22,205 nt of DNA from Roseiarcus sp052147395 (GTDB lineage Bacteria; Pseudomonadota; Alphaproteobacteria; Rhizobiales; Beijerinckiaceae): NCBI GenBank assembly GCA_052147395.1, contig JBKQKS010000266.1:1-22205 (forward strand), in the 5' to 3' direction. This document shows, piece after piece, positions 1 to 6,715 of this stretch (position 1 is its first letter; each line of letters begins with the position of its first letter). Position numbers and translations under genes: made by a program. The notes below the pieces were generated by a model. It worked only from the letters and a program-made list of their open reading frames with translations, was not told the DNA's origin and did not search any database.

Positions 1-79
1 GCGAAACGTCGGCGTGGACGCCGACGCTCCTCGGAGGCACGAACGGTCAACGTCGCGTTCGGGTCGAGTTCAGCCGTTG

Positions 80-100
80 GCCCGCCCGATCGCGGCGGGC
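80..100. terminator. GC-rich hairpin downstream of the patatin gene
   Basis: A perfect 7-bp inverted repeat (GCCCGCC and GGCGGGC) encloses a 7-nt loop, about 30 bp past the patatin stop codon. A second perfect repeat (GTCGGCGT, 2-nt gap, ACGCCGAC) lies at 8-25, followed on the minus strand by a short run of T. Either could end transcription of the minus-strand patatin gene, but neither has a good T tract. Nothing else is recognisable in bases 1-129. Confidence 0.22.
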
Positions 101-129
101 GGCGCGCGCCGAGTCTCGGATCGTGACCC

Positions 130-1173
130 CTAGCGCCGCCCCCGCAATGTGCTCGGGACATCGAGGGTCGAGCACACGCCGATGGCGTCGAAATTCTCGG
201 CAAGCCACTTGGTGGTCGCCGCGCGCCCGAGGTCACGCCATGTCGTCAGCAGCGTCCAGTTCGCGTCGAGCTTGCTGCTGGCGTTGAACGACTCCAACCG
301 TCCCTCGCCGCCGACGCGGTGCAGTCGCTGGAGCCGGTAGTTCGGGTCCTGCAGCGCGCCGCTCTCGATGAGCCTGGCGACGAAATGGGCGGCGCGCAAC
401 TCGGCGAGCAGGCTGGCGTTGAACGTGATCTCGTTCATGCGGTCGGAGATCTCCTCGGACGTGCGCGGCGTCGCATCGCGCTCGATCGGGTCGATCTCGA
501 TGATCAGCGTGTCCTGGCAATCGGTCTCGTAGAACAGCGGCCAAAGCGGAGGGTTGCCGGAGAAGCCGCCGTCCCAATAAGGCGCGCCGTCGATCTCAAC
601 CGCCTGGAACAATTGCGGCAGGCAGGCCGAGGCCATCACGTGATCCGCGGTGAGCTCGCCGCGGCGGAATACTTCGCCTTTTCCCGTGCGCACGTTGGTG
701 GCGGCGATGAACAATTGCGGCGACGCGCCGGCCCGGAGCCGCGCAAAATCGACCGTGTCCTTCACAAGATCCTCGAGCAGATTGAAGTTCATGGGGTTGA
801 AGGCGTAGGGGCTCGGCAAGCGCGAGAGCGCGTCGAACCAGCCGAACGGCGAAATCATGTTCGTCAATGCGTTGAGCCAGACGTCGACGACGCCGCGTTC
901 GGCCTTCGGCAGCGATCCCTCGCCGCTCACGGCCAGCCAGAATTCGTGGAGCTTGCGCCGTGCGCCTTCGCGCCCCCCCTCCAGGAGGCCGGCGGCGAGC
1001 ACAACTGCATTCATCGCGCCGGCGCTGGCGCCGCTGACGCCGACGATCTCGAGATCCTCGCGCTCGATGAGCGCTTCGAGCGCGCCCCACGTGTAGGCGC
1101 CATGCGAGCCGCCGCCCTGCAGCGCGAGGTTGAGGCGTTTGACGGGAGTGGAACCGCTGTTTGCGCTGATCAT
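130..1173 (-). CDS. Patatin-like phospholipase (RssA-type)
   Basis: A 347-residue serine lipid acyl hydrolase of the patatin family, expected to cleave acyl chains from phospholipids. The oxyanion-hole glycine motif GGGSHG is at residues 20-25, the nucleophile elbow GASAG at 48-52 (Ser50), and the second half of the catalytic dyad DGG at 201-203 (Asp201). No signal peptide is visible, so it is probably cytosolic. The frame stays open for 42 further codons upstream. The ATG at 1173 is chosen because GAAGG precedes it by 7 nt and the conserved domain begins about 13 residues later. It is transcribed away from the TPR-ATP-grasp gene, across about 300 bp. The family is certain; the natural substrate is unknown. 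Confidence 0.93.
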   Translation of the reverse strand: MISANSGSTPVKRLNLALQGGGSHGAYTWGALEALIEREDLEIVGVSGASAGAMNAVVLAAGLLEGGREGARRKLHEFWLAVSGEGSLPKAERGVVDVWLNALTNMISPFGWFDALSRLPSPYAFNPMNFNLLEDLVKDTVDFARLRAGASPQLFIAATNVRTGKGEVFRRGELTADHVMASACLPQLFQAVEIDGAPYWDGGFSGNPPLWPLFYETDCQDTLIIEIDPIERDATPRTSEEISDRMNEITFNASLLAELRAAHFVARLIESGALQDPNYRLQRLHRVGGEGRLESFNASSKLDANWTLLTTWRDLGRAATTKWLAENFDAIGVCSTLDVPSTLRGRR

Positions 1174-1470
1174 GTGAACGCCTTCGTTGCGTCTAGAGGC
1201 CTCGCTCGCGAGCCTGTCTCTACTGCTGCGAACATGGCGTTTCTCGAGCGCCCTGGAAACCGCGGGCGATCCATGTCCGGCCGGGCTGCTTCCTCGCATT
1301 CCGAGACCAGAATTTCCAGCGGCGGCGGCTTTTTTCTTCGCCCTCGGCGCATCGCCGGACCCTCGGGGAATGACGCGAGCTACGGTGCCCGGCGGCGCAG
1401 CGAAACGCGGCCAGTCCGGCGCAAGTCTCGGACGTCATGCTGGGAATCCGCGCAGGGGACCGGCGGTGCG
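1174..1470. other. Divergent intergenic region, nothing specific recognised
   Basis: This 297-bp stretch separates the patatin start (minus) from the TPR-ATP-grasp start (plus), so it must hold both promoters. I see no convincing -35/-10 pair, operator or RNA structure. The only standout is a six-T run near 1330. Open frames cross it on both strands, as is usual for DNA this rich in GC, and the residue composition of those extensions is arginine- and serine-rich, unlike protein. Confidence 0.5.
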
Positions 1471-3453
1471 ATGACATTGATGGAAGCGGCTGCGGCGGCC
1501 CGCGGATGGCTGGAAGCGGGGCTGGAGCATTATAAAGCAGGGGAGAGCGCCGCCGCGGAGCGCTGCTTCCGCACCGCGGTCGCGCTGCGTCCGGCCGAGC
1601 CGACCGGACTCTATCTGCTCGGGTTGTCGCGCCTCGAGGCGAACGATCTCGATGAAGCCGAGCAGCTGTTCGGCGGAGTGCTCGCCGCTTCACCGCGCCA
1701 CGCGCAGTCCTGGCTGACGCTGGCCTCGATCCGGGCGCGCAAGGGCGCCGCCGCTCCGGCCGCCGAGGCCTGCCGCCGCTTCCTGGAGATCGAGCCGCGC
1801 TCGGGGCCCGGTTGGATCGCGCTGTCTCAGGCCTCGCTCGCGGCCCGCGATTTCGCTGCCGCGGTCGCCGCTGGACAGACGGCGACGCGCTTCTGCGCCG
1901 GCAACCTGCAGGCGCACCTCGCGTACGCCTCGGCGCTCGCCAAGCTCGGGCGCGGCGCCGAAGCCGCCACAGCCTATCGCGCGGCGCTAGCGCTCGACGA
2001 AAACTGCGCGAGCGCAAGGCTCGGGCTCGCGATGGCGCTGCTGCAGCAGAACAAGCCCGAGGCGGCGCTCCCCGAGGCCGACCACGCGCTGACGCTGGCC
2101 TCCGAGGCGCCGCTCGGCTGGTTCGCGCTGGGCGTCGCTCTGCGCGGGGTCGGCGATCCGCACGCCGCCCGCCGCGCCCTCGAGCGCGCCGTCGAGTTGG
2201 ACCCGGCAATGGCCGCCGCTCACGCCGAGCTCGGCGCGCTCTATGACGAGCTAGACGACGCGCTCGGCTCGGAACGTTCCTGGCTCGCGGCCGCCCGGCT
2301 CGATCCCGCCAACAAGGCGGCCGCAGTGGCGCTGAGCACGCTCTATTGCCGGGCCGAGCGCTACGACCTCGGACGGGTCAATGCGGAGGCGGCGCTGCGG
2401 CTCGACCCCGATCTCGTCGGCGCGCATCAGAACCTGGCGCTCATCGCCGAGTACGAGGGGCGGTCGGAAGCGGCCAAGCGCCATCGCGATCGCGCCTTTG
2501 GCGTCTGCAACCTGTTCGTGATCGCCGCGGTGCGTCCGGCGCTCCACGTGCTAGTGCTTGCGGGCGTCGACCACGGCAATTCGCCGGATCGCTATCTGCT
2601 GCCGGTGCAGCGCTACAGCCGGTTCGTCTGGTTCGTCGAATATGCCAACGACGATCAAATCGCCGCGCTGCCTCGATACGATCTCGTGTTCAACGCCATC
2701 GGCGATCCCGACGGCTCGGCGGCGGGAACGCCGTTCGTCGAGCGGTTCCTCGAGCGATGTCCGACGCCGGTCCTCAATCCACCCCACGCCATCGCGCTGA
2801 CCGCGCGGCATCTCGCGCCGGCGCGGTTGGCGGGCGTTCGCGGCCTCGTCGTGCCCCGAACCGAACGCATCGCGGCGGGAAGGTTTTGCGATCTCGGCCG
2901 CTGGAGCGCGCCGCTGCTGTTGCGCCCGGCCGGTGCGCACGGCGGCGCCGGGCTCGAACGCATCGACAACGCCGCGGAGCTCGAGCGGCACGTCGCCGCC
3001 GAAGGACCGGACCACGACTATTATGCAACCGCCTTCCACGACTATCGCTCGACGGACGGGCTCTATCGCAAGTATCGCATGATCTTCGTCGACCGCCGCC
3101 CATACCCCTACCATCTCGCGATTTCGGACGGCTGGCTCGTTCACTATGACAGGTCGCGCACGGCCGACCACCTCGAGCGGCTCGAAGAGGAACGGCGCTT
3201 CCTCGACGATCCCGAGCGCGCTCTGGGGGCGGCGGCCTACGAGACGATCTCAGCCATCGGCCGCCGTCTCGATCTCGATTTCGCCGGCGTCGATTTCTCG
3301 CTCACGGCCTCGGGCGAAGTGCTGCTGTTCGAGGCCAACGCGACGATGCTGGTGCATACTGAGAGGCCCGATGGACCGCTCGCCCACAAGAACGCCTCGA
3401 CGGGGCGCATCTTGCAGGCCTTCTGGAGGCTGGTCGAAACCCGGGCGGCCTAG
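1471..3453 (+). CDS. TPR-repeat protein with C-terminal ATP-grasp-like domain
   Basis: A 660-residue two-part protein. Residues about 12-350 form roughly nine or ten TPR helical repeats, with typical endings such as AVELDP near 240-244 and AALRLDP near 307-313. Residues about 358-656 resemble an ATP-grasp ligase: a glycine-rich nucleotide loop RPAGAHGGAGL near 485-495, a central core near 533-555, and a metal-binding segment ending LLFEANATM at 618-626 (Glu621, Asn623). ATP-grasp enzymes join a carboxylate to an amine or thiol through an acyl phosphate. The substrate here cannot be read, and the TPRs presumably bind a protein partner. The frame is open for 384 codons further upstream, but that part is antisense to the patatin gene and not protein-like. 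ATG 1471 fits the first TPR; ATG 1480 is an alternative. Its stop overlaps that of the convergent glycosyltransferase. No signal peptide is seen. Confidence 0.88.
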   Translation: MTLMEAAAAARGWLEAGLEHYKAGESAAAERCFRTAVALRPAEPTGLYLLGLSRLEANDLDEAEQLFGGVLAASPRHAQSWLTLASIRARKGAAAPAAEACRRFLEIEPRSGPGWIALSQASLAARDFAAAVAAGQTATRFCAGNLQAHLAYASALAKLGRGAEAATAYRAALALDENCASARLGLAMALLQQNKPEAALPEADHALTLASEAPLGWFALGVALRGVGDPHAARRALERAVELDPAMAAAHAELGALYDELDDALGSERSWLAAARLDPANKAAAVALSTLYCRAERYDLGRVNAEAALRLDPDLVGAHQNLALIAEYEGRSEAAKRHRDRAFGVCNLFVIAAVRPALHVLVLAGVDHGNSPDRYLLPVQRYSRFVWFVEYANDDQIAALPRYDLVFNAIGDPDGSAAGTPFVERFLERCPTPVLNPPHAIALTARHLAPARLAGVRGLVVPRTERIAAGRFCDLGRWSAPLLLRPAGAHGGAGLERIDNAAELERHVAAEGPDHDYYATAFHDYRSTDGLYRKYRMIFVDRRPYPYHLAISDGWLVHYDRSRTADHLERLEEERRFLDDPERALGAAAYETISAIGRRLDLDFAGVDFSLTASGEVLLFEANATMLVHTERPDGPLAHKNASTGRILQAFWRLVETRAA

Positions 3454-4391
3454 GCCTTGTACGGGGCCGGCGCGAAGCCGAAGGCGCCCATGGAGCGGCC
3501 AATCGACACGCAGATAGGGAACGACGCCGGCAGCCAATGTCGCGTCGTCCGGTAAATCCGCGCCGCGCGAACGAGCGATAGGCCGAGCGACAGCACGTTC
3601 TTCACCATGAGCGCGCAATAGCCGATCGCGTCCGGCCGGCGCTTGCGATCGATCGTGTAGTTGATGACGCCTGTGGAAAATCCCCGGAGCAGCAGCCACC
3701 GCGTGTCGATGCGCTGCGTCGGCACGGTCTCGATCGCGATGGCGTGGCCGTTCCAATAGGAGCGGAAGCCGCGCTGCCTGCAGCGGGTGAAAAAGTCCAT
3801 GTCGCCGCCCCCGAGGAAATTGAAGCGCAGGTCGAAGTTCGGCTCGTCGAGCGCCTCGAACACGTGACGACGGATGAGGCAGTTGCCGGAGCCGAACAGC
3901 GAGGCGATGAACCCTGTCGGCGCCGGCGGGGTATTGAATACCGGGTGCAGCGTCGCCCAGCGTTCGGGATCGCGGTCGAAGCTGCGCAGCACCGGTCCGC
4001 CGACGAGGTCGGCCTCGTTGTCGCGTGCGGCGGTCACCATCTCGACGAGCCACGACGGCGCGGCGATCTCGTCGTCGTCGATCATGAGGAAATATTCGGC
4101 GTCCGCGTAGGCTTCGCGGGCGGTCGTGAAAGCGCGGTTGATCGCGTGGCAATTGCCTTGCTTCGCCTCGACCACGCAGAATCCGTCGAGCGCGCCGGAG
4201 GCGAATGCTGCTTCGGCGACGGCCTTGCCGGCCGGATTGGCGGCGTCGTTGTCGACGACGACGACCGCGAACCTGGTGTCGCCGAGCTGACGGGCGAGAG
4301 AGGCGAGAGTCTTCTGCAGATGCCCTTGGCGGCGGAAGGTCGGAATGCAGACGACCGCATCGTATGACACTCGGGGGCTTGCCTCTTTCAT
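3450..4391 (-). CDS. Family 2 glycosyltransferase
   Basis: A 313-residue GT-A-fold transferase. It has the N-terminal strand VVCIPTFRR (13-21), VVVVDND (43-49) for the nucleotide sugar, the metal-binding acidic triplet DDD at 105-107, and GGGDMDF at 195-201, where the catalytic base usually lies. The C-terminal part (about 225-300) is hydrophobic in patches and may touch the membrane. It should add a sugar to a lipid-linked or polysaccharide acceptor; donor and acceptor are unknown. The frame could start at a TTG at 4397, but the ATG at 4391 has GGGAG 8 nt ahead whereas the TTG is too close to it. It lies 45 bp downstream of the second glycosyltransferase on the same strand, so one transcript is likely. 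Its TAG overlaps the TAG of the convergent TPR gene through a shared CTAG. Confidence 0.93.
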   Translation of the reverse strand: MKEASPRVSYDAVVCIPTFRRQGHLQKTLASLARQLGDTRFAVVVVDNDAANPAGKAVAEAAFASGALDGFCVVEAKQGNCHAINRAFTTAREAYADAEYFLMIDDDEIAAPSWLVEMVTAARDNEADLVGGPVLRSFDRDPERWATLHPVFNTPPAPTGFIASLFGSGNCLIRRHVFEALDEPNFDLRFNFLGGGDMDFFTRCRQRGFRSYWNGHAIAIETVPTQRIDTRWLLLRGFSTGVINYTIDRKRRPDAIGYCALMVKNVLSLGLSLVRAARIYRTTRHWLPASFPICVSIGRSMGAFGFAPAPYKA

Positions 4392-4436
4392 TGCCAATTC
4401 TCCCAGACGAAGTCGTTGCGGTTTCCCCCGCGCCGG

Positions 4437-5357
4437 TCACAGGCCGGCGACAGCCCCCAATATGTGAAGCATGGTCTTCGGCGCCCGCTTCGGCGAAGTC
4501 CTGAGCGCGTGCGCTGTCTCCGGCAACGCTTGCAGATAGGCGTGCGAGCGCACGGCCTGGCAGGCGAGATAGGCGCGCAAGTGCGCTTCCGCCTCGGCGG
4601 CGAGGCGCGGCGCCTCCGCCGGATCGATGCGGCGCGCGATCAGGGGGTCGGCGAACACCCTGTCCAGCGCAGCCTGATAGGGCGCGAAGCCCACCGAGCC
4701 GCGCATCATCACGCTCGAAGCATGTACGCGATAGTCGAGCACGGTCGTCGCCCGATGTCTCATCGGACCCAGCGCCGCGAGACGACAGAAAGCGTGCCAA
4801 TCCTCGCAGTAGCGCAACGCTTCGTCGAAGCCGGCGATGGCGCGGAACGCCGCGCGGCGCATCAGCATGACGCCGCCATTGACGATGAAGTTCCCGGCGA
4901 GCAGCGCGCGCAGGATGTCGCCGCTCGGCTTGTGACGGCCGCGGAGCCAGCGCCGACATCCGAGGCTCAGCCCCCTTTCGTCGATGCGCTCGTAATCGCC
5001 GTAGACCGCGACGCAATCGGGCGTCGCGCCGGCAAGGAGTTCGGCGAACGCCCCCGGCCGCGAGCAATCGTCGGCGTCGAGGAACAGCGTCCACGGCGAT
5101 AGTCCCGCGGCGTCGCCGAGCCGCTTCTCGACCTCGGCAAAACCGGCATTGCGCGCCGCGGAGACGCCGACGCGCGGGGCCTCGATGAGTTTCACCCGCG
5201 GGTCGGCGATCGTCCCGACGATCGCGCCGCTGCCGTCGTTGGATCCATCGTCGACGACGACGACGAGGTCAGTCTCGGGTTGACACAACGCGCTGTTCAC
5301 GGCGCCCAGAATGAAACGGGCGCCATTCTTGACCGGTATGACGACGCTCACGCTCAT
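4437..5357 (-). CDS. Family 2 glycosyltransferase
   Basis: A 306-residue GT2 enzyme. It opens directly with SVVIPVKNG (4-12), then VVVVDDGSNDGS (32-43), the sequence GVSAARNAGF (64-73), the DADD metal motif at 94-97, and CEDW at 184-187 in the acceptor/base position. These are standard marks of an inverting GT-A glycosyltransferase acting at the inner face of the membrane in glycan assembly. ATG 5357 is the natural start, with GGGAG 9 nt ahead. It is the first gene of a two-gene minus-strand unit with the GT2 at 3450-4391. A strong sigma-54-type promoter lies about 80 bp upstream of the start codon. The sugar specificity cannot be predicted from sequence alone. Confidence 0.94.
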   Translation of the reverse strand: MSVSVVIPVKNGARFILGAVNSALCQPETDLVVVVDDGSNDGSGAIVGTIADPRVKLIEAPRVGVSAARNAGFAEVEKRLGDAAGLSPWTLFLDADDCSRPGAFAELLAGATPDCVAVYGDYERIDERGLSLGCRRWLRGRHKPSGDILRALLAGNFIVNGGVMLMRRAAFRAIAGFDEALRYCEDWHAFCRLAALGPMRHRATTVLDYRVHASSVMMRGSVGFAPYQAALDRVFADPLIARRIDPAEAPRLAAEAEAHLRAYLACQAVRSHAYLQALPETAHALRTSPKRAPKTMLHILGAVAGL

Positions 5358-5385
5358 GCTTCAAAGCTCCCGGCGCACGGCCAGC

Positions 5386-5401
5386 CGCGAGGTCCGTGCC
5401 A
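5386..5401 (-). promoter_or_regulatory. Second sigma-54-like element, weaker
   Basis: On the minus strand this reads TGGCACG, four bases, then TCGCG. The GG and GC dinucleotides have the correct 10-nt separation for -24/-12, but the -12 part is TCGC rather than TTGC. It sits between the better element at 5434-5449 and the glycosyltransferase start, about 30 bp before the ATG. It may be a second promoter, a decoy, or chance similarity. Confidence 0.25.
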
Positions 5402-5433
5402 AAAGAAGACCGGTCGCGGGGCATCGGCGAGAT

Positions 5434-5449
5434 CGCAACCGCCGTGCCA
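5434..5449 (-). promoter_or_regulatory. Predicted sigma-54 (RpoN) -24/-12 promoter
   Basis: The minus strand reads TGGCACG, GCGG, TTGCG. This matches the RpoN consensus TGGCACG-N4-TTGC at every specified base, with GG and GC separated by exactly 10 nt. Transcription would start near 5423 and give a leader of about 65 nt before the GT2 start at 5357. RpoN promoters need an enhancer-binding protein, and three phased repeats stand upstream at 5495-5547 in the usual position. The match is read directly from sequence; its use is inferred. Confidence 0.6.
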
Positions 5450-5494
5450 GAGCCGATAGTTCGGTAGAGGAAGAAATCGCCGAACGGCGAACGG

Positions 5495-5547
5495 CTCAAC
5501 GGCCGGCGTTAAATCGCTCAAATTGGCCGTAAATTAACTCAACGGCC
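5495..5547. repeat. Three phased direct repeats, candidate enhancer sites
   Basis: CTCAACGGCC occurs at 5495-5504 and again exactly at 5538-5547, with a variant CTCAAATTGGCC at 5517-5528 between them. The unit starts are 22 and 21 bp apart, close to two helical turns, so a bound protein would face the same side of the DNA. A GTTAA/TTAAC inverted pair (5508-5512 and 5534-5538) brackets the middle copy. Relative to the predicted RpoN start near 5423 the copies centre at about -77, -99 and -119, typical for enhancer-binding protein sites. They could equally serve the plus-strand GH10 gene, whose start codon lies 70 bp to the right. Confidence 0.5.
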
Positions 5548-5617
5548 TGGAACATACGGAGGGGTAATCGAGTCGTGATATCCCCAAGGTGGGCTTCGCC
5601 GCCATGAGGACGATGAC

Positions 5618-6679
5618 ATGTTGATCTCCCGACGCGCGTTCACGAGCGGCGCCGCCGCCGTGGTGGGGTCGGCCGCGATGGCGGCGCCCAGCGTCGCGCC
5701 GCGCCGCCGCCGCGCCGGCTACGGCGCCGCGGTCACTTGGTTCGACCTGCAGCGGGACGTCGAGTTCGCCGCTTCGGTCGTCGAGCATTGCACGCAGATC
5801 GTGCCGGTCTACGAGCTAAAGTGGGGGACCCTGCGCCCCAGGCGCGACGTGTTCGATTTCGACCTCGGCGACAAGCTGCTCGGCTTTGCGACCGAAAATC
5901 AGATGACGATGCGCGGTCATAATCTCGTCTGGTATTACGGCTTGCCGGAGTGGACGAAGGAAATTTCCAGCGCAGTCGAGGCGGAGCGTGAGCTCGTGAA
6001 GCACATCGACGCCGTCGTCTCCCATTACCGTGGCCGGCTCACCTCCTGGGACGTCGTCAACGAACCGATTCCGGACGACGTAGCCCGTCCGTCGGACCGC
6101 CGCGAATGCCTGTGGTCGCGGTTCCTAGGCCAACGTTACATCGAGATCGCATATCGCGCCGCGGCGGCGGCCGATCCACAGGCTCGGCTCGTTCTCAACG
6201 AATACGACGTCGAGTTCGCCGACAATCCGTTTCCGATCAAGCGCGCCGCGCTGAAGCAGCTCGCGTTCGGCCTGCTCGACGCCGGGGCTCCGCTGCACGT
6301 GATCGGCCTGCAATGCCATCTCAACGGCGGCGAGCCGATCGACATCGAGGGCCTGTCGCGTTTCGTCGAGGAACTGAGACTCGCCGGGCTCGATGTCTAC
6401 GTGACCGAGCTCGACGTCAACGACCAGGGCCTGCCGGCGACAGTGGACGAGCGCGACGCGATCGTCGCGCGGCATGCAAACGACGCGCTCTCCGCGATCA
6501 CCGCTTCGGGTCCGCTCGACAACTTGCTGACCTGGGGCCTCAGCGACCGCCACTCCTGGATCTCGCAAATGTTCCCGCGTCATGACGGATTGCCGAACCG
6601 GCCGTTGCCGCTCGACGCCGACTTGCGGCCCAAGGCTCTGATGTCGACGCTCGATCGATTCACGCACGCCGCGGCCTAA
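5618..6679 (+). CDS. GH10 endo-beta-1,4-xylanase-type glycanase, Tat-exported
   Basis: A 353-residue glycoside hydrolase of family 10. The acid/base glutamate is in WDVVNEP (Glu149) and the nucleophile in VTELDV (Glu264). The substrate-site landmarks KWG (68-70), RGHNLVWY (99-106) and GLQCH (230-234) are also present. The N-terminus SRRAF at residues 4-8, followed by an Ala-rich hydrophobic stretch to about residue 23, is a twin-arginine export signal, so the enzyme should be delivered folded to the periplasm. ATG 5618 has GAGGA 7 nt ahead. Family GH10 cuts xylan and related beta-1,4 glycans. Beside a flippase and glycosyltransferases it more likely trims or releases a self-made glycan than feeds on plant xylan; that is inference. 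It probably shares a transcript with the flippase 36 bp downstream. Confidence 0.93.
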   Translation: MLISRRAFTSGAAAVVGSAAMAAPSVAPRRRRAGYGAAVTWFDLQRDVEFAASVVEHCTQIVPVYELKWGTLRPRRDVFDFDLGDKLLGFATENQMTMRGHNLVWYYGLPEWTKEISSAVEAERELVKHIDAVVSHYRGRLTSWDVVNEPIPDDVARPSDRRECLWSRFLGQRYIEIAYRAAAAADPQARLVLNEYDVEFADNPFPIKRAALKQLAFGLLDAGAPLHVIGLQCHLNGGEPIDIEGLSRFVEELRLAGLDVYVTELDVNDQGLPATVDERDAIVARHANDALSAITASGPLDNLLTWGLSDRHSWISQMFPRHDGLPNRPLPLDADLRPKALMSTLDRFTHAAA

Positions 6680-6715
6680 CGAGGAAAGGCGCTCGCCGGG
6701 CGGGAGTTTTACAAA

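Noticed and set aside
319..1470. Open frame extending the TPR-ATP-grasp gene 384 codons upstream
   Set aside because: It is antisense to the patatin gene, which has intact catalytic motifs, and its residues are not protein-like. GC-rich DNA keeps such antisense frames open.
3250..5094. 614-codon minus-strand frame spanning both glycosyltransferases
   Set aside because: It runs in another frame through two genes with complete GT2 motifs and is arginine-rich throughout.
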